DNA of 34,339 bases from Geobacteraceae bacterium (lineage in GTDB: Bacteria > Desulfobacterota > Desulfuromonadia > Geobacterales > Geobacteraceae), in NCBI GenBank assembly GCA_023701365.1, contig JAMPXD010000014.1:1-34339 (forward strand). Direction: 5' to 3'. Below the pieces are notes generated by a model. That model did not search any database. It saw only the letters and a list, made by a program, of their open reading frames with translations, and was not told where the DNA came from. The position numbers were made by a program, and so were the translations under genes. Positions within the stretch are counted from its first letter, which is position 1; each line of letters opens with the position of its first letter. Below, in pieces: positions 27,349 to 34,339 of the stretch.

Positions 27349-27361
27349 TCATCCTTTGATA
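27349..27361 (-). promoter_or_regulatory. Possible IHF site between promoter B and UAS-B1
   Basis: The minus strand TATCAAAGGATGA fits WATCAANNNNTTR with one mismatch and lies in an AT-rich stretch between enhancer and promoter. Weak motif; supported mainly by position. Confidence 0.25.
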
Positions 27362-27405
27362 TCAGTATGTTGCATGCAACGGCGTTACGGCAATTGAGAG
27401 CACGG

Positions 27406-27422
27406 TGTACGATTTCACTACA
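27406..27422. promoter_or_regulatory. Enhancer-like dyad UAS-B1
   Basis: TGTACGATTTCACTACA is centred 92 bp upstream of the promoter B -24 GG and shares 14 of 17 positions with UAS-A1 (TGTACGGTTTCCGTACA). Confidence 0.72.
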
Positions 27423-27532
27423 GCGGGCAGTGCTGCATTAATAATCTGCTAGAAAGCAATCTTGAATAAATAGGGAGGTGATAATTAAACGGATTGAATT
27501 TGCGGGAGAAAATTAAAGAGGGACTGTGTGGG

Positions 27533-27549
27533 TGTACAATTTCGTTACA
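27533..27549. promoter_or_regulatory. Enhancer-like dyad UAS-B2
   Basis: TGTACAATTTCGTTACA is centred about 219 bp upstream of the promoter B -24 GG. The 127-bp interval to UAS-B1 is close to the 119-bp interval between UAS-A1 and UAS-A2. Confidence 0.7.
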
Positions 27550-27564
27550 TGTGTGAAAATAAGG

Positions 27565-27589
27565 CATTCCCCCGCTTTCCGGGGGAATG
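27565..27589 (-). terminator. Intrinsic terminator of the soluble kinase gene
   Basis: A 10-bp stem (CATTCCCCCG/CGGGGGAATG) with a 5-nt loop starts 21 nt after the kinase stop. On the minus strand it is followed by CCTTATTTT. It separates the kinase gene from the operon B control region. Confidence 0.75.
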
Positions 27590-27610
27590 GGCGCCCTTCA
27601 CGATTTTACT

Positions 27611-29452
27611 TCAGCAGGATACGGGGAGGGTGAAAGCAAAGACCGCTCCTCCTTCTGGCCTGTTACTTGCCAGCAATGAACCGCCATGGGCCACGATGAT
27701 ATTTTTGCTGATGGCCAGACCCAAACCGGTGCCATGTTTCTTGGTCGTATAGAAAACATCAAAGATGTTATCCCTGATATTTTCAGCTATGCCGCTCCCT
27801 GAGTCGCTGATGCTGAATGTAACGCCTGCGTTGTCCTTTTCCAGCGCGATCCCGATCGCTCCATGTTTCGCGCTCGCTTCAACGGCATTTTTCAATAGAT
27901 TTATTATTACCTGCTTGATTTTTTCCTGGTCCGCAGCAACGGAGAAATCAGTATCCGGTATTATTTTCTCGATGGAAACGCTCTTTTCTTTCATGAACAC
28001 CTCATTTTCAAAGAGGATATCGTGAACCAACCCGGCGAGATCGCATCTCTTTCTGACAATTTTCAGTTCTCTGGAGCAATCCAGCAACTCTTCAACGACA
28101 TGTTTCAGGCGCCAGGCCTCCTTCATCATGGAATCCATCAGTTTCTTGTGCGCCTCGTTCAACTGTAGTTCCATGGAAAAAATCTGGCAGATCGACGTCA
28201 TTCCGAAAAGGGGATTGCGGATCTCATGGGCAACCCTGGCCACGAATTCTCCCATGGTGGCAAGCCGCTCCTTCAGTTTCATGTCCTTTCTTATTTTTAC
28301 TATTTCGGTCAGGTCGGCGAAGGAAATTATATGGCCGTTGACTGCATCGTCTTTCCCTTTCATGTCAAACATCTTGAAGCCGATAACATGTTCCCTGGCG
28401 CAAACGTTACAGTAAATCTCATCAATATTCCCATCGCCTTTCACCGCATCGGCAAAAGTAGGGCAAACGTCCTGTAGATCTTTACCAACCGCGACTTCAG
28501 CAGGAACTCCGAGAAACTTTTCAGCGGAAGAGTTCATCAGCTTGATGCGGAAATCCAGGGTGGTAACGATAATCCCGCTCTGGATATTCGAGAGGATGGA
28601 TTCGATGAACGTCTGGCGCTCCATGAGCTTCAGGTAAGCCTGTTCCAGCTTTTCCTCGGCGCATTTTCGCTCGGTGATGTCCAGGATGACGCTGTCGACA
28701 AATGATGGGCTCCCGTCCGGCGGTCTTATGGCCCTCCCCCGCTCCAGGAAATGCTTGATGCTCCCGTCCTTGTGCCTGATCCGGTACTCCACTTCATATG
28801 GTTTGTCTTCGCTTATCGCCTTGGAGAGGGCCGCGCCGACGGCCGCTCTGTCCTCCGGCAATACCAATGATTCCATGCGGCAATAGTCGCCCGGCAGTAG
28901 CTCCTCTTCCTTGAAACCGGTCATCTTTTCCAGCATATCGTTGAAAAAGAGGATCTTTCCTCCCTCGTTGAGAAAAGCCCTGCAGACTATGCCGGGAAGG
29001 CTCTCGGCAAGGATACGGTAAGACGCTTCCCGTTCCCTCAATGCCTTTTCCAGCTTATGCCGGTTCAGGGCGATCTCGATGACGGATTTGAGTTCGCTCT
29101 CCCGGAATGGTTTCAGGAGATAGCCGAACGGATCGGTAACCTTTGCCGACTGGAGGATCTCATCGTCGCCATAGGCGGTAAGATAGACGACGGGTATGTA
29201 ATTATGCGAGAGGATTATTCCCGCCGCTTCCAACCCGTTCATGGCTCCACGGAGTTTGATGTCCATCAGGATCAGATCGGGACGGAGCTCGCGCGCCTTC
29301 TCCACGGCATCCTCACCGTAACTGCAGACGGCAGCGACCGTATAGCCTGTCATCATCAGGCAAAGACTCAGGTAGTCTGCAACCACGTCGTCATCTTCCA
29401 CCACAAGTATTCGTGAATTATTCATGGCTTCGAGCATTTCGTTCCCTGGCAT
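27611..29452 (-). CDS. Soluble hybrid histidine kinase, REC-PAS-PAS-HisKA-HATPase
   Basis: A 613-residue cytoplasmic kinase with no membrane segment. An N-terminal receiver (about 13-130, acceptor D64 in LMDIKLRG) is followed by PAS 1 (about 140-262) and PAS 2 (about 280-385, with C330 and a C348-x2-C351 pair). HisKA carries H409 in VAHEIRNPLFG, and HATPase has NLLKNAVEAS, DSGSGIAEN and GTGLGLAISKNIIVAHGG. From the end of PAS 1 on it is paralogous to the membrane kinase at 16002-17669 (for example MKLKERLATMGE), so both may phosphorylate the same NtrC-type regulator. The receiver at the front suggests control by another kinase. Its start is ambiguous between ATG 29452 and an in-frame ATG five codons later. 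It has its own terminator and lies upstream of operon B. Confidence 0.92.
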   Translation of the reverse strand: MPGNEMLEAMNNSRILVVEDDDVVADYLSLCLMMTGYTVAAVCSYGEDAVEKARELRPDLILMDIKLRGAMNGLEAAGIILSHNYIPVVYLTAYGDDEILQSAKVTDPFGYLLKPFRESELKSVIEIALNRHKLEKALREREASYRILAESLPGIVCRAFLNEGGKILFFNDMLEKMTGFKEEELLPGDYCRMESLVLPEDRAAVGAALSKAISEDKPYEVEYRIRHKDGSIKHFLERGRAIRPPDGSPSFVDSVILDITERKCAEEKLEQAYLKLMERQTFIESILSNIQSGIIVTTLDFRIKLMNSSAEKFLGVPAEVAVGKDLQDVCPTFADAVKGDGNIDEIYCNVCAREHVIGFKMFDMKGKDDAVNGHIISFADLTEIVKIRKDMKLKERLATMGEFVARVAHEIRNPLFGMTSICQIFSMELQLNEAHKKLMDSMMKEAWRLKHVVEELLDCSRELKIVRKRCDLAGLVHDILFENEVFMKEKSVSIEKIIPDTDFSVAADQEKIKQVIINLLKNAVEASAKHGAIGIALEKDNAGVTFSISDSGSGIAENIRDNIFDVFYTTKKHGTGLGLAISKNIIVAHGGSLLASNRPEGGAVFAFTLPVSC

Positions 29453-29612
29453 TCATTGCCTTTCCTGGTAAAGTAAGCATGCCTCTGGCAAAGCCGACAT
29501 TAACACATCTTGATGCCTGGTACAAATAGTCAAAACATATGGTTTGATCAGGAAATGCTTGCGCCCTGCCGGATGTTTCGCGAAATTTTTATAATGCCGT
29601 AGTGAGGCGGGG

Positions 29613-29834
29613 TTACATGTCGTCAAGAATTTCTTCCATCATGTCGGTCTGGTTGGGAAGCAGGTCTTGCGGAACCTTCTCTTTTCCGAGTTTTTCAAAG
29701 ACCAGGTATCGTGCGCAGGTAGAGCTTCCACCTTCCCAGCAATATTTCGTCATGATGATCTTCGCCGTAGAAGGCATGTCGGTCATTTTTTCTTTAAAAA
29801 AAGTACATTGCTCCAGTAACTTGCAAACAGACAT
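29613..29834 (-). CDS. Small conserved-looking protein with four cysteines
   Basis: A 73-residue protein of unrecognised function. Cysteines at C4, C10, C32 and C40 (C-x5-C-x21-C-x7-C) surround FFKEKMTDMP and KYCWEGG, followed by CARYLVFEKLGKEKVPQDLL and an acidic tail. The cysteine pattern could bind a metal or Fe-S cluster. It is cytoplasmic by lack of a signal or membrane helix. A G-rich GGGGGG site lies directly upstream of ATG 29834. The composition looks like a real gene and the layout resembles small proteins I have seen in related delta-proteobacteria, but I cannot name a family. It is divergent from efp. Confidence 0.7.
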   Translation of the reverse strand: MSVCKLLEQCTFFKEKMTDMPSTAKIIMTKYCWEGGSSTCARYLVFEKLGKEKVPQDLLPNQTDMMEEILDDM

Positions 29835-30025
29835 AATCCCCCCTTATCTTCGCACATTTGCCAGCTGATTAATTTCACCTCTGTGCGGCATTTGCCCCAA
29901 CATTTCACGATAAACCGTGCGGATATCCCGGTTGCACCCTGACTGATGTCGGGATTTCCGGCAGTTATCACATATCGTGGCAAAACGTTCTCCCTGAGCA
30001 TCATTTAGTGCAAGAACCGTACAAA

Positions 30026-30034
30026 TGTTATAAT
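30026..30034 (+). promoter_or_regulatory. Extended -10 promoter for efp
   Basis: TGTTATAAT (an extended -10 TG-N-TATAAT) lies 81 nt upstream of the efp start in a 280-bp divergent region that otherwise shows no gene. The -35 region is weak, as often found with extended -10 promoters. Confidence 0.5.
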
Positions 30035-30114
30035 GTTCATTTTTTTCTTAACAAATGTGACATTTTGGGTTAAAAAGAAATGTTCAAATTCACACCTGAA
30101 AAGGAAAGAAAATT

Positions 30115-30678
30115 ATGTATTCTGCCGCAGATTTGAGGAAGGGGCTGAAAATCATCCTGGACAACGAGCCCTATGTTGTCATTGCCTTTGACTTTACCAA
30201 ACCCGGCAAGGGGCAGGCCCTCTACCGGACCAAGATGCGCAACATGATCAACGGCACGATCATTGACCGGACTTACCGTTCCGGTGAGACTTTCGAGCCG
30301 GCCCAGCTGGAAGAGAGGACCATGCAGTTCCTCTACAAGGAGGAACATCACTACTGCTTCATGGACAACCAGACCTATGAGCAGACCGCCATCAGCGAAG
30401 AGGCGATGGGGGATGCGAAAAACTACCTGATCGACAACCTGCAGGTGGATGTTCTCCTGTTCAGGGAAAAGGCGATCGGCGTTGACCTCCCCAACTTCGT
30501 CAATCTGCGGGTCGTCCAGACAGACCCATGGGCAAAAGGGGATACCTCGGGAAGCGACTCCAAACCCGCCACCGTGGAAACCGGCTACGTGCTCCGCGTC
30601 CCCCCCTTCATCGAAGAGGGAGAGCTGATCACCATCGACACCCGGACCGGCGAGTATTCCACCAGGGTCAAGGGGTAA
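30115..30678 (+). CDS. efp: Elongation factor P
   Basis: A 187-residue EF-P that binds between the ribosomal P and E sites and rescues ribosomes stalled at polyproline. The modified loop has K32 in KPGKGQA, the position that is beta-lysylated in EpmA/EpmB-dependent species. Other family features are NMINGTIIDRTYRSGETFEPA, the QFLYKEEHHYCFMDN block and the C-terminal TGYVLRVPPFIEEGELITID. AAGGAAAG precedes the ATG. It is followed 18 nt later by epmA, and the epmB-type gene lies just beyond, so the whole modification pathway is local. Confidence 0.97.
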   Translation: MYSAADLRKGLKIILDNEPYVVIAFDFTKPGKGQALYRTKMRNMINGTIIDRTYRSGETFEPAQLEERTMQFLYKEEHHYCFMDNQTYEQTAISEEAMGDAKNYLIDNLQVDVLLFREKAIGVDLPNFVNLRVVQTDPWAKGDTSGSDSKPATVETGYVLRVPPFIEEGELITIDTRTGEYSTRVKG

Positions 30679-30696
30679 CGGCGGGAGGAGAAGCAG

Positions 30697-31620
30697 ATGA
30701 CACTCAGCTGGGGCCTGGCGCGCAAGCGGGAGACGCTGGCGGCCCGGGCCCGCATCATCCAGGAAATCAGAAGATTCTTTATCGAGGGGGGGTATCTGGA
30801 AGTGGAGACCCCCCTTCGCATTCCCGCCCCAGCCCCGGAAACCCATATCGACGCCATTCCCTCAGGCGACTGGTTCCTCCAGACCTCCCCCGAGCTCTGC
30901 ATGAAGCGGCTGTTGGCCGCCGGCTGCGAGAGCATTTTCCAGATATCCCATTGCTGGCGCGAGGGGGAGCGGGGCCGGCTCCACCTCCCGGAGTTCACCA
31001 TGCTGGAGTGGTACCGGACCGGCGCCGATTACCGCGTCCTGATGGCGGAATGCGAGGCGCTGATCAGGTCGCTGGCAAAGGCATTACAGATGGGAGAGCG
31101 GATCGCCTGCCGGGGAAACGGGATCGACCTGGCTCCCCCCTGGGAGCGGATCACGGTGCGGGACGCCTTCGCCCGCTACGGCGGGATGACGATGGAGGAG
31201 GCCCTGACACGGGACCTGTTCGACCAGGTCATGGTAGCGGAGATCGAGCCGCGCCTGGGCGTGGCGAAACCGACCTTCATCTGCGACTATCCTGCTGAGC
31301 GGGGGGCGCTCGCCCGCCTGAGGCAGGACGACCCGACCGTGGCGGAACGCTTCGAGCTCTATATCGGCGGCGTGGAACTCGCCAACGCCTTCTCCGAGCT
31401 GACCGACCCGGCGGAGCAGCGCGCCCGGTTCGTCCACGAGGCGGCCCTGCGCGGCTCCCTGGGGGGGAGGAGCTACCCCCTGCCGGAAAAATTCCTCCAT
31501 GAACTGGCCGCCATGCCTCCCGCGGCCGGGATCGCCCTCGGCGTCGACCGCCTGGTGATGGTGCTCCTGGACGCGGCGGCGATCGACGAGGTGGTTGCGT
31601 TCACCCCGGAGGAACTGTAA
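30697..31620 (+). CDS. epmA: EpmA, EF-P beta-lysyl ligase (LysRS-like, GenX/PoxA)
   Basis: A 307-residue truncated class II lysyl-tRNA synthetase paralog that lacks the anticodon-binding domain and attaches (R)-beta-lysine to EF-P. Class II core motifs are present: ETPLRIPAPAPETHID, LQTSPELCMKRLLAAG, IFQISHCWREGERGRLHLPEF (motif 2 region) and the C-terminal GVDRLVM (motif 3). The length fits the family (about 300-325). AGGAG lies 6 nt before the ATG. It forms an operon with efp and converges on epmB; a bidirectional-looking terminator lies between. Confidence 0.95.
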   Translation: MTLSWGLARKRETLAARARIIQEIRRFFIEGGYLEVETPLRIPAPAPETHIDAIPSGDWFLQTSPELCMKRLLAAGCESIFQISHCWREGERGRLHLPEFTMLEWYRTGADYRVLMAECEALIRSLAKALQMGERIACRGNGIDLAPPWERITVRDAFARYGGMTMEEALTRDLFDQVMVAEIEPRLGVAKPTFICDYPAERGALARLRQDDPTVAERFELYIGGVELANAFSELTDPAEQRARFVHEAALRGSLGGRSYPLPEKFLHELAAMPPAAGIALGVDRLVMVLLDAAAIDEVVAFTPEEL

Positions 31621-31669
31621 CGTCAACGGCCGACGGCCTCGGCAGTAGCCGGGAAATTGTCGTGCAGTA

Positions 31670-31687
31670 TATTCGATAATTCGAATA
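31670..31687. repeat. Short AT-rich inverted repeat downstream of epmA
   Basis: TATTCGA, TAAT, TCGAATA forms a perfect 7-bp dyad in the otherwise featureless 31621-31772 stretch. It has no T-tract and no known role; it may be an operator-like or chance palindrome. Confidence 0.3.
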
Positions 31688-31772
31688 GTTGCATTTAAAA
31701 TAGCTCTTCGCTTCGCAGTCATCCGATATCTCGTCGCTCATGGTGCCGGCTGACGCCTCATCAGTCAAACAG

Positions 31773-31804
31773 AAGCCCCCGCCGGACTGTTCCGACGGGG
31801 GCTT
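31773..31804. terminator. Hairpin terminator between convergent epmA and epmB
   Basis: AAGCCCCCG and CGGGGGCTT pair (9 bp), then one mismatch, then CGGA/TCCG around a CTGT loop. Short T-rich stretches follow on both strands (TTTGT on plus, TTCTGTTT on minus), so it can serve both converging units. Confidence 0.65.
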
Positions 31805-31830
31805 TGTATGCCCATGGCTTTCGCCTTTCC

Positions 31831-32880
31831 CTAATCCGCGACATCGGGGTACTCAGCCTCCTCCCCCAGGTAATTTCGCACCCGGAGCCGCCCCTCCTCC
31901 CGCCGCAGGTACTCCGGGAGCAGCGGCACCTTCCCCTTCCCTCCCGGCAGATCGATGACGAAGCAGGGGGTGGCGAGCCCGGAGGTGTGGCCGCGCAGCG
32001 CTTCCATGATCCCGATCCCCTGCTCGACTTTCGTGCGAAAATGACCGGTCCCCCTGACCAGGTCCATCTGGTGGATGTAGTAGGGGCGGACCCGGATGGC
32101 GAGGAGCTTCTGCATGAGAGACTTCATCACCGCTGGTTCGTCGTTCACCCCGCGCAACAGCACGGACTGGTTGCCGAGTGGAATCCCCGCATCGGCAAGC
32201 ATGGCGCAGGCCGCTGAGGATTCGGGGGTGATCTCCCGGGGATGGTTGAAGTGGGTATTGAGGTAGAGCGGCTGGTGCTTTTTCAGCATCAGGCAGAGCT
32301 TGGGGGTAATCCGCTCGGGGAGGGTGACCGGCACCCGGCTGCCGATCCTGACGATCTCCACATGGTCGATCCGGCGCAACCGGGAGAGGAGGTCGTCCAG
32401 CACCTCGTCGGCCAATAGCAGCGGGTCCCCGCCGGAGAGGATGACGTCACGGATCTCGCCGTTTGCGGCGATATAGTCGAGGGCCCGGTCGAGGGCGGCC
32501 GAAACTGGCGCTCCGCATGCGCAGCCCACGCTTCTCTTCCTCATGCAGAACCGGCAGTATACCGCGCAGACCGCGGAGACGAGCCAGACCACCCGGTCCG
32601 GGTAGCGGTGGATGAGCCCCGGCACCGGCGAGAGCCGCTCCTCGTCGAGGGGATCGTCCAGCTGCCGGTCGTCGCAGAGCTCAAGCGGGTCGGGGACGCA
32701 CTGCCGCCAGATCGGGTCCCCCGGTTCCCGGATCAGCCCGAGGTAGTGCGGGGTGACCCGCATCGGGTAGCGCGCCACGACCGCTGCGAGCGGCTCGGGA
32801 TCGACATTAAAATGCCCGGCAAGCTGCGCCGGGCTGTCGATACTGTCAGCGAGTGTTCTCTGCCACTGCTCCATACGCAT
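31831..32880 (-). CDS. epmB: EpmB-type lysine 2,3-aminomutase (EF-P beta-lysylation)
   Basis: A 349-residue radical SAM enzyme that makes (R)-beta-lysine for EpmA. The radical SAM cluster cysteines are C105-x3-C109-x2-C112 (CAVYCRFCMRK); VILSGGDPLLLADEVLDDLL and PYYIHQMDLVRGTGHF are aminomutase-family blocks. The length is near E. coli EpmB (about 340) rather than the longer catabolic KamA, and efp/epmA are adjacent. ATG 32880 shares its A with the pyrD stop (TGATG) and has GAGG upstream, so it is translationally coupled to pyrD; a longer open frame to 33255 would run through pyrD and is rejected. An alternative start is ATG 32874. It is the last gene of the pyrK-pyrD-epmB group. Confidence 0.93.
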   Translation of the reverse strand: MRMEQWQRTLADSIDSPAQLAGHFNVDPEPLAAVVARYPMRVTPHYLGLIREPGDPIWRQCVPDPLELCDDRQLDDPLDEERLSPVPGLIHRYPDRVVWLVSAVCAVYCRFCMRKRSVGCACGAPVSAALDRALDYIAANGEIRDVILSGGDPLLLADEVLDDLLSRLRRIDHVEIVRIGSRVPVTLPERITPKLCLMLKKHQPLYLNTHFNHPREITPESSAACAMLADAGIPLGNQSVLLRGVNDEPAVMKSLMQKLLAIRVRPYYIHQMDLVRGTGHFRTKVEQGIGIMEALRGHTSGLATPCFVIDLPGGKGKVPLLPEYLRREEGRLRVRNYLGEEAEYPDVAD

Positions 32881-33797
32881 CAGACCTCGAGCGCCCCGAT
32901 CAGCTCCTTCACGGAGGCGATGCCGTTCTCCGCCAGATACCGCTCCATCTCCCTGGCGATGGTCTGGGCCGCGGAAGGGTCGAGGAAGTTGGCGGTGCCG
33001 ATCTGGACGGCGGTTGCCCCGACCAGCATGAACTCCAGGGCGTCGCTGGCCGACATGATGCCGCCGATGCCGATGATCGGGACGTTCACCGCCTTTGCCA
33101 CCTGCCAGACCATTCTCAGGGCGACCGGCTTGATGGCGGGTCCGGAGAGTCCGCCGGTGATGTTCGCCAGCACCGGCCGGCGCTTCTGCAGATCGACCGC
33201 CATGCCGGTCAGGGTGTTGATCAGGGAAAGGGCATCGGCCCCCGCGCCGACGCACGCCTTGGCCATCTCCACGACGTCGGTGACGTTCGGCGAGAGCTTG
33301 ACGATCACCGGCTTGATCGTGCTGTCCCGCACCAGCTTGACCACCTCGTAGGCGGCCGCCGGGTCGGTGCCGAAGACGATCCCGCCATGCTTGACGTTCG
33401 GGCAGGAGATGTTCACCTCCACCCCCGCCACCTCGGGGACCCGGTCGAGCCGGGCGGCGAGCTCGCCGTACTCCTCCAGGGTATTGCCGAACAGGTTGAC
33501 GATCACCGGGGTCGCGACGGTCCGCAGATACGGGACCTTCCGCGCCACGAACGCCTCGACCCCGACGTTCTGCAGCCCTATGGCGTTCAGCATGCCGCCC
33601 GGGGTCTCGACGATGCGGGGGGTGGGATTGCCGGCCCGCGGCAGCAGGGACAGCCCCTTGGTGATGATGGCGCCGATCTCCTCCAGGTTGACGTAGGCGG
33701 CGAATTCCTCGCCGTAGCCGAAGGTTCCCGAGGCGGTCATCACCGGGTTCCTCATCCTGATTCCCGCTATCTCCACCGACATGTCAGGCTTAATCAT
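32880..33797 (-). CDS. pyrD: Dihydroorotate dehydrogenase B (NAD+), catalytic subunit
   Basis: A 305-residue FMN enzyme of pyrimidine biosynthesis, class 1B. It has [35 protein letters not shown] and the catalytic cysteine in [11 protein letters not shown], with [10 protein letters not shown]-like and [21 protein letters not shown] blocks and a terminal TANF FMN-phosphate region. A cysteine base (rather than serine) and the neighbouring pyrK indicate the two-subunit, NAD-linked form. GGAG precedes ATG 33797. Its stop overlaps the epmB start by one base. It lies 99 bp after pyrK, a gap that contains two palindromic repeats. Confidence 0.96.
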   Translation of the reverse strand: MIKPDMSVEIAGIRMRNPVMTASGTFGYGEEFAAYVNLEEIGAIITKGLSLLPRAGNPTPRIVETPGGMLNAIGLQNVGVEAFVARKVPYLRTVATPVIVNLFGNTLEEYGELAARLDRVPEVAGVEVNISCPNVKHGGIVFGTDPAAAYEVVKLVRDSTIKPVIVKLSPNVTDVVEMAKACVGAGADALSLINTLTGMAVDLQKRRPVLANITGGLSGPAIKPVALRMVWQVAKAVNVPIIGIGGIMSASDALEFMLVGATAVQIGTANFLDPSAAQTIAREMERYLAENGIASVKELIGALEV

Positions 33798-33828
33798 ATA
33801 ATCTCCGAATCGTTATCAATCGACGTAG

Positions 33829-33848
33829 GGGCGAGGCATGCCTCGCCC
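33829..33848. repeat. Perfect 20-bp palindrome, first of a pair (dispersed-repeat type)
   Basis: GGGCGAGGCATGCCTCGCCC is self-complementary over 20 bp. It belongs to the GC-rich palindromic repeats often seen between genes and mis-annotated as coding VGARHASP-like peptides; the surrounding plus strand indeed reads VGARHASP. Confidence 0.7.
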
Positions 33849-33860
33849 GCCTTGATCCGA

Positions 33861-33894
33861 TGTGCAAGGGCGACGCACGCGTCGCCCTTGCACA
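33861..33894. repeat. Second palindromic repeat in the pyrK-pyrD gap
   Basis: A 16-bp inverted repeat (arms 33861-33876 and 33879-33894, AC between). Its core GGGCGACGC...GCGTCGCCC resembles the preceding palindrome. It begins 2 nt after the pyrK stop codon. A long perfect stem here could act as an mRNA-end or stability element between pyrK and pyrD. Confidence 0.7.
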
Positions 33895-33896
33895 AA

Positions 33897-34339
33897 TTAG
33901 ATCCACTGCAACTCCCGGAAATCGAACACCGGCCCGTCCTTGCAGACGCAGCGGTAATCGGGGTGAAATTCGGCATGGTCGCGCCCCTTGACCACGCAGC
34001 CGAGACAGGCCCCCATGCCGCACGCCATGTAGGCCTCAAGGGACACCTGGCACGGTATCAGGTTGCGCCGGGCGATATCCGCGACCGCCTTCAACATCGG
34101 CATCGGCCCGCAGGCGAAGATGGTCTTTGTGCCGCTCTCCTCGGCGAGGTGCCGCTCCATTACCTCGGTGACCAGGCCGGCGGCGCCGAGGGTGCCGTCG
34201 TCGGTGGCCACGTAGGTTTCCACCCCCAGCCTCTCGAATTCGGTGACGCAGAGGATGTCCTCCTTGCTCTTGCCGCCTATGAACAGCCTGACCCGTGACT
34301 CCCCCACCATTTTCCGTGCCAGGTAGAAGAGCGGGGCCA
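33897..34339 (-). CDS. pyrK: Dihydroorotate dehydrogenase electron-transfer subunit, C-terminal part (runs off the right edge)
   Basis: The C-terminal 147 codons of PyrK, the FAD/2Fe-2S subunit that passes electrons from PyrD to NAD+. The visible part starts APLFYLARKMVGESRVRLFI (NAD-binding half of the ferredoxin-reductase fold), followed by FACGPMPMLKAVAD and the cysteine cluster YMACGMGACLGCVVKGRD...CKDGPVF that binds the 2Fe-2S centre. The frame remains open to the window edge, so the ATG at 34310 is internal, not the start. The N-terminal FAD-binding domain is outside the window. It is followed by pyrD and epmB on the same strand. Confidence 0.95.
   Translation of the reverse strand, partial: APLFYLARKMVGESRVRLFIGGKSKEDILCVTEFERLGVETYVATDDGTLGAAGLVTEVMERHLAEESGTKTIFACGPMPMLKAVADIARRNLIPCQVSLEAYMACGMGACLGCVVKGRDHAEFHPDYRCVCKDGPVFDFRELQWI

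Noticed and set aside
27473-27519. A strong GGGAGGTG sequence on the plus strand followed by a 12-codon frame in the operon B control region
   Set aside because: The frame is tiny, the spacing to GTG is wrong, and the region is better explained as enhancer/promoter DNA.
29453-29612. A promoter for the soluble kinase, with TTGACT on the minus strand
   Set aside because: No acceptable -10 element lies at 16-18 nt and no GG-N10-GC element is present; I see no supportable signal in this 160-bp stretch.
31831-33255. A 474-codon reading of the epmB frame
   Set aside because: The first 125 codons run through pyrD in another frame and have arginine/proline-rich nonsense composition; ATG 32880 with GAGG upstream gives a normal-length EpmB.

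Overview
The window looks like a chromosomal segment from a Geobacter-type deltaproteobacterium (Geobacteraceae, Desulfuromonadota). This is inferred from the dense chemosensory cluster with HEAT-repeat and very long MCP proteins, the sigma-54 regulation, the GC-rich coding and the efp/epmA/epmB/pyrKD neighbourhood. No RNA gene or insertion sequence was recognised, and there is no CRISPR array.

Layout. Positions 1-319 (-) hold the N-terminus of an aldehyde dehydrogenase; infA (501-719, +) is divergent from it. Positions 757-29452 (-) form a signalling island of about 29 kb, read right to left. Operon A (14391 to 757) runs REC protein, CheY, CheA, MCP, CheW, MCP, CheR, HEAT-repeat protein, CheR, CheB. 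Immediately upstream lie an NtrC-type sigma-54 activator (14657-16024), its probable histidine kinase (16002-17669), a REC-DHp protein without an ATPase domain (17722-18372), a TauE/SafE permease and a family III CoA-transferase. Operon B (from 27260) runs REC protein, CheY, MCP with a CZB-like periplasmic domain, CheW, secreted Cache protein, 4HB-type MCP, and may continue into the genes just listed. A second, soluble histidine kinase (27611-29452), paralogous to the first, sits upstream of operon B. The right end (29613-34339) has a small four-cysteine protein, efp-epmA (+), and the converging pyrK-pyrD-epmB group (-).

Main discovery. Both chemosensory operons start at near-identical sigma-54 promoters (TGGCATGCTGATTGCC and TGGCATACTGAATGCT). 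Each is preceded by two copies of a 17-bp dyad of consensus TGTMCRRTTTCVNTACA, centred about 92-96 and 215-219 bp upstream of the -24 GG. The spacing is almost the same at the two operons, and one copy lies inside the 3' end of the activator gene. The sequence therefore predicts a closed circuit: two paralogous kinases, a local NtrC-like activator, sigma-54, then both chemosensory operons. Read-through of operon B into the activator gene would add positive feedback.

The four MCPs share an unusually long cytoplasmic hairpin (about 35 heptads per arm in the one counted) containing 28-residue repeats. This suggests a dedicated tall receptor array with one CheA, two CheWs carrying a shared N-terminal extension, two CheRs flanking a HEAT scaffold, and no CheC, CheD, CheX or CheZ in the window.
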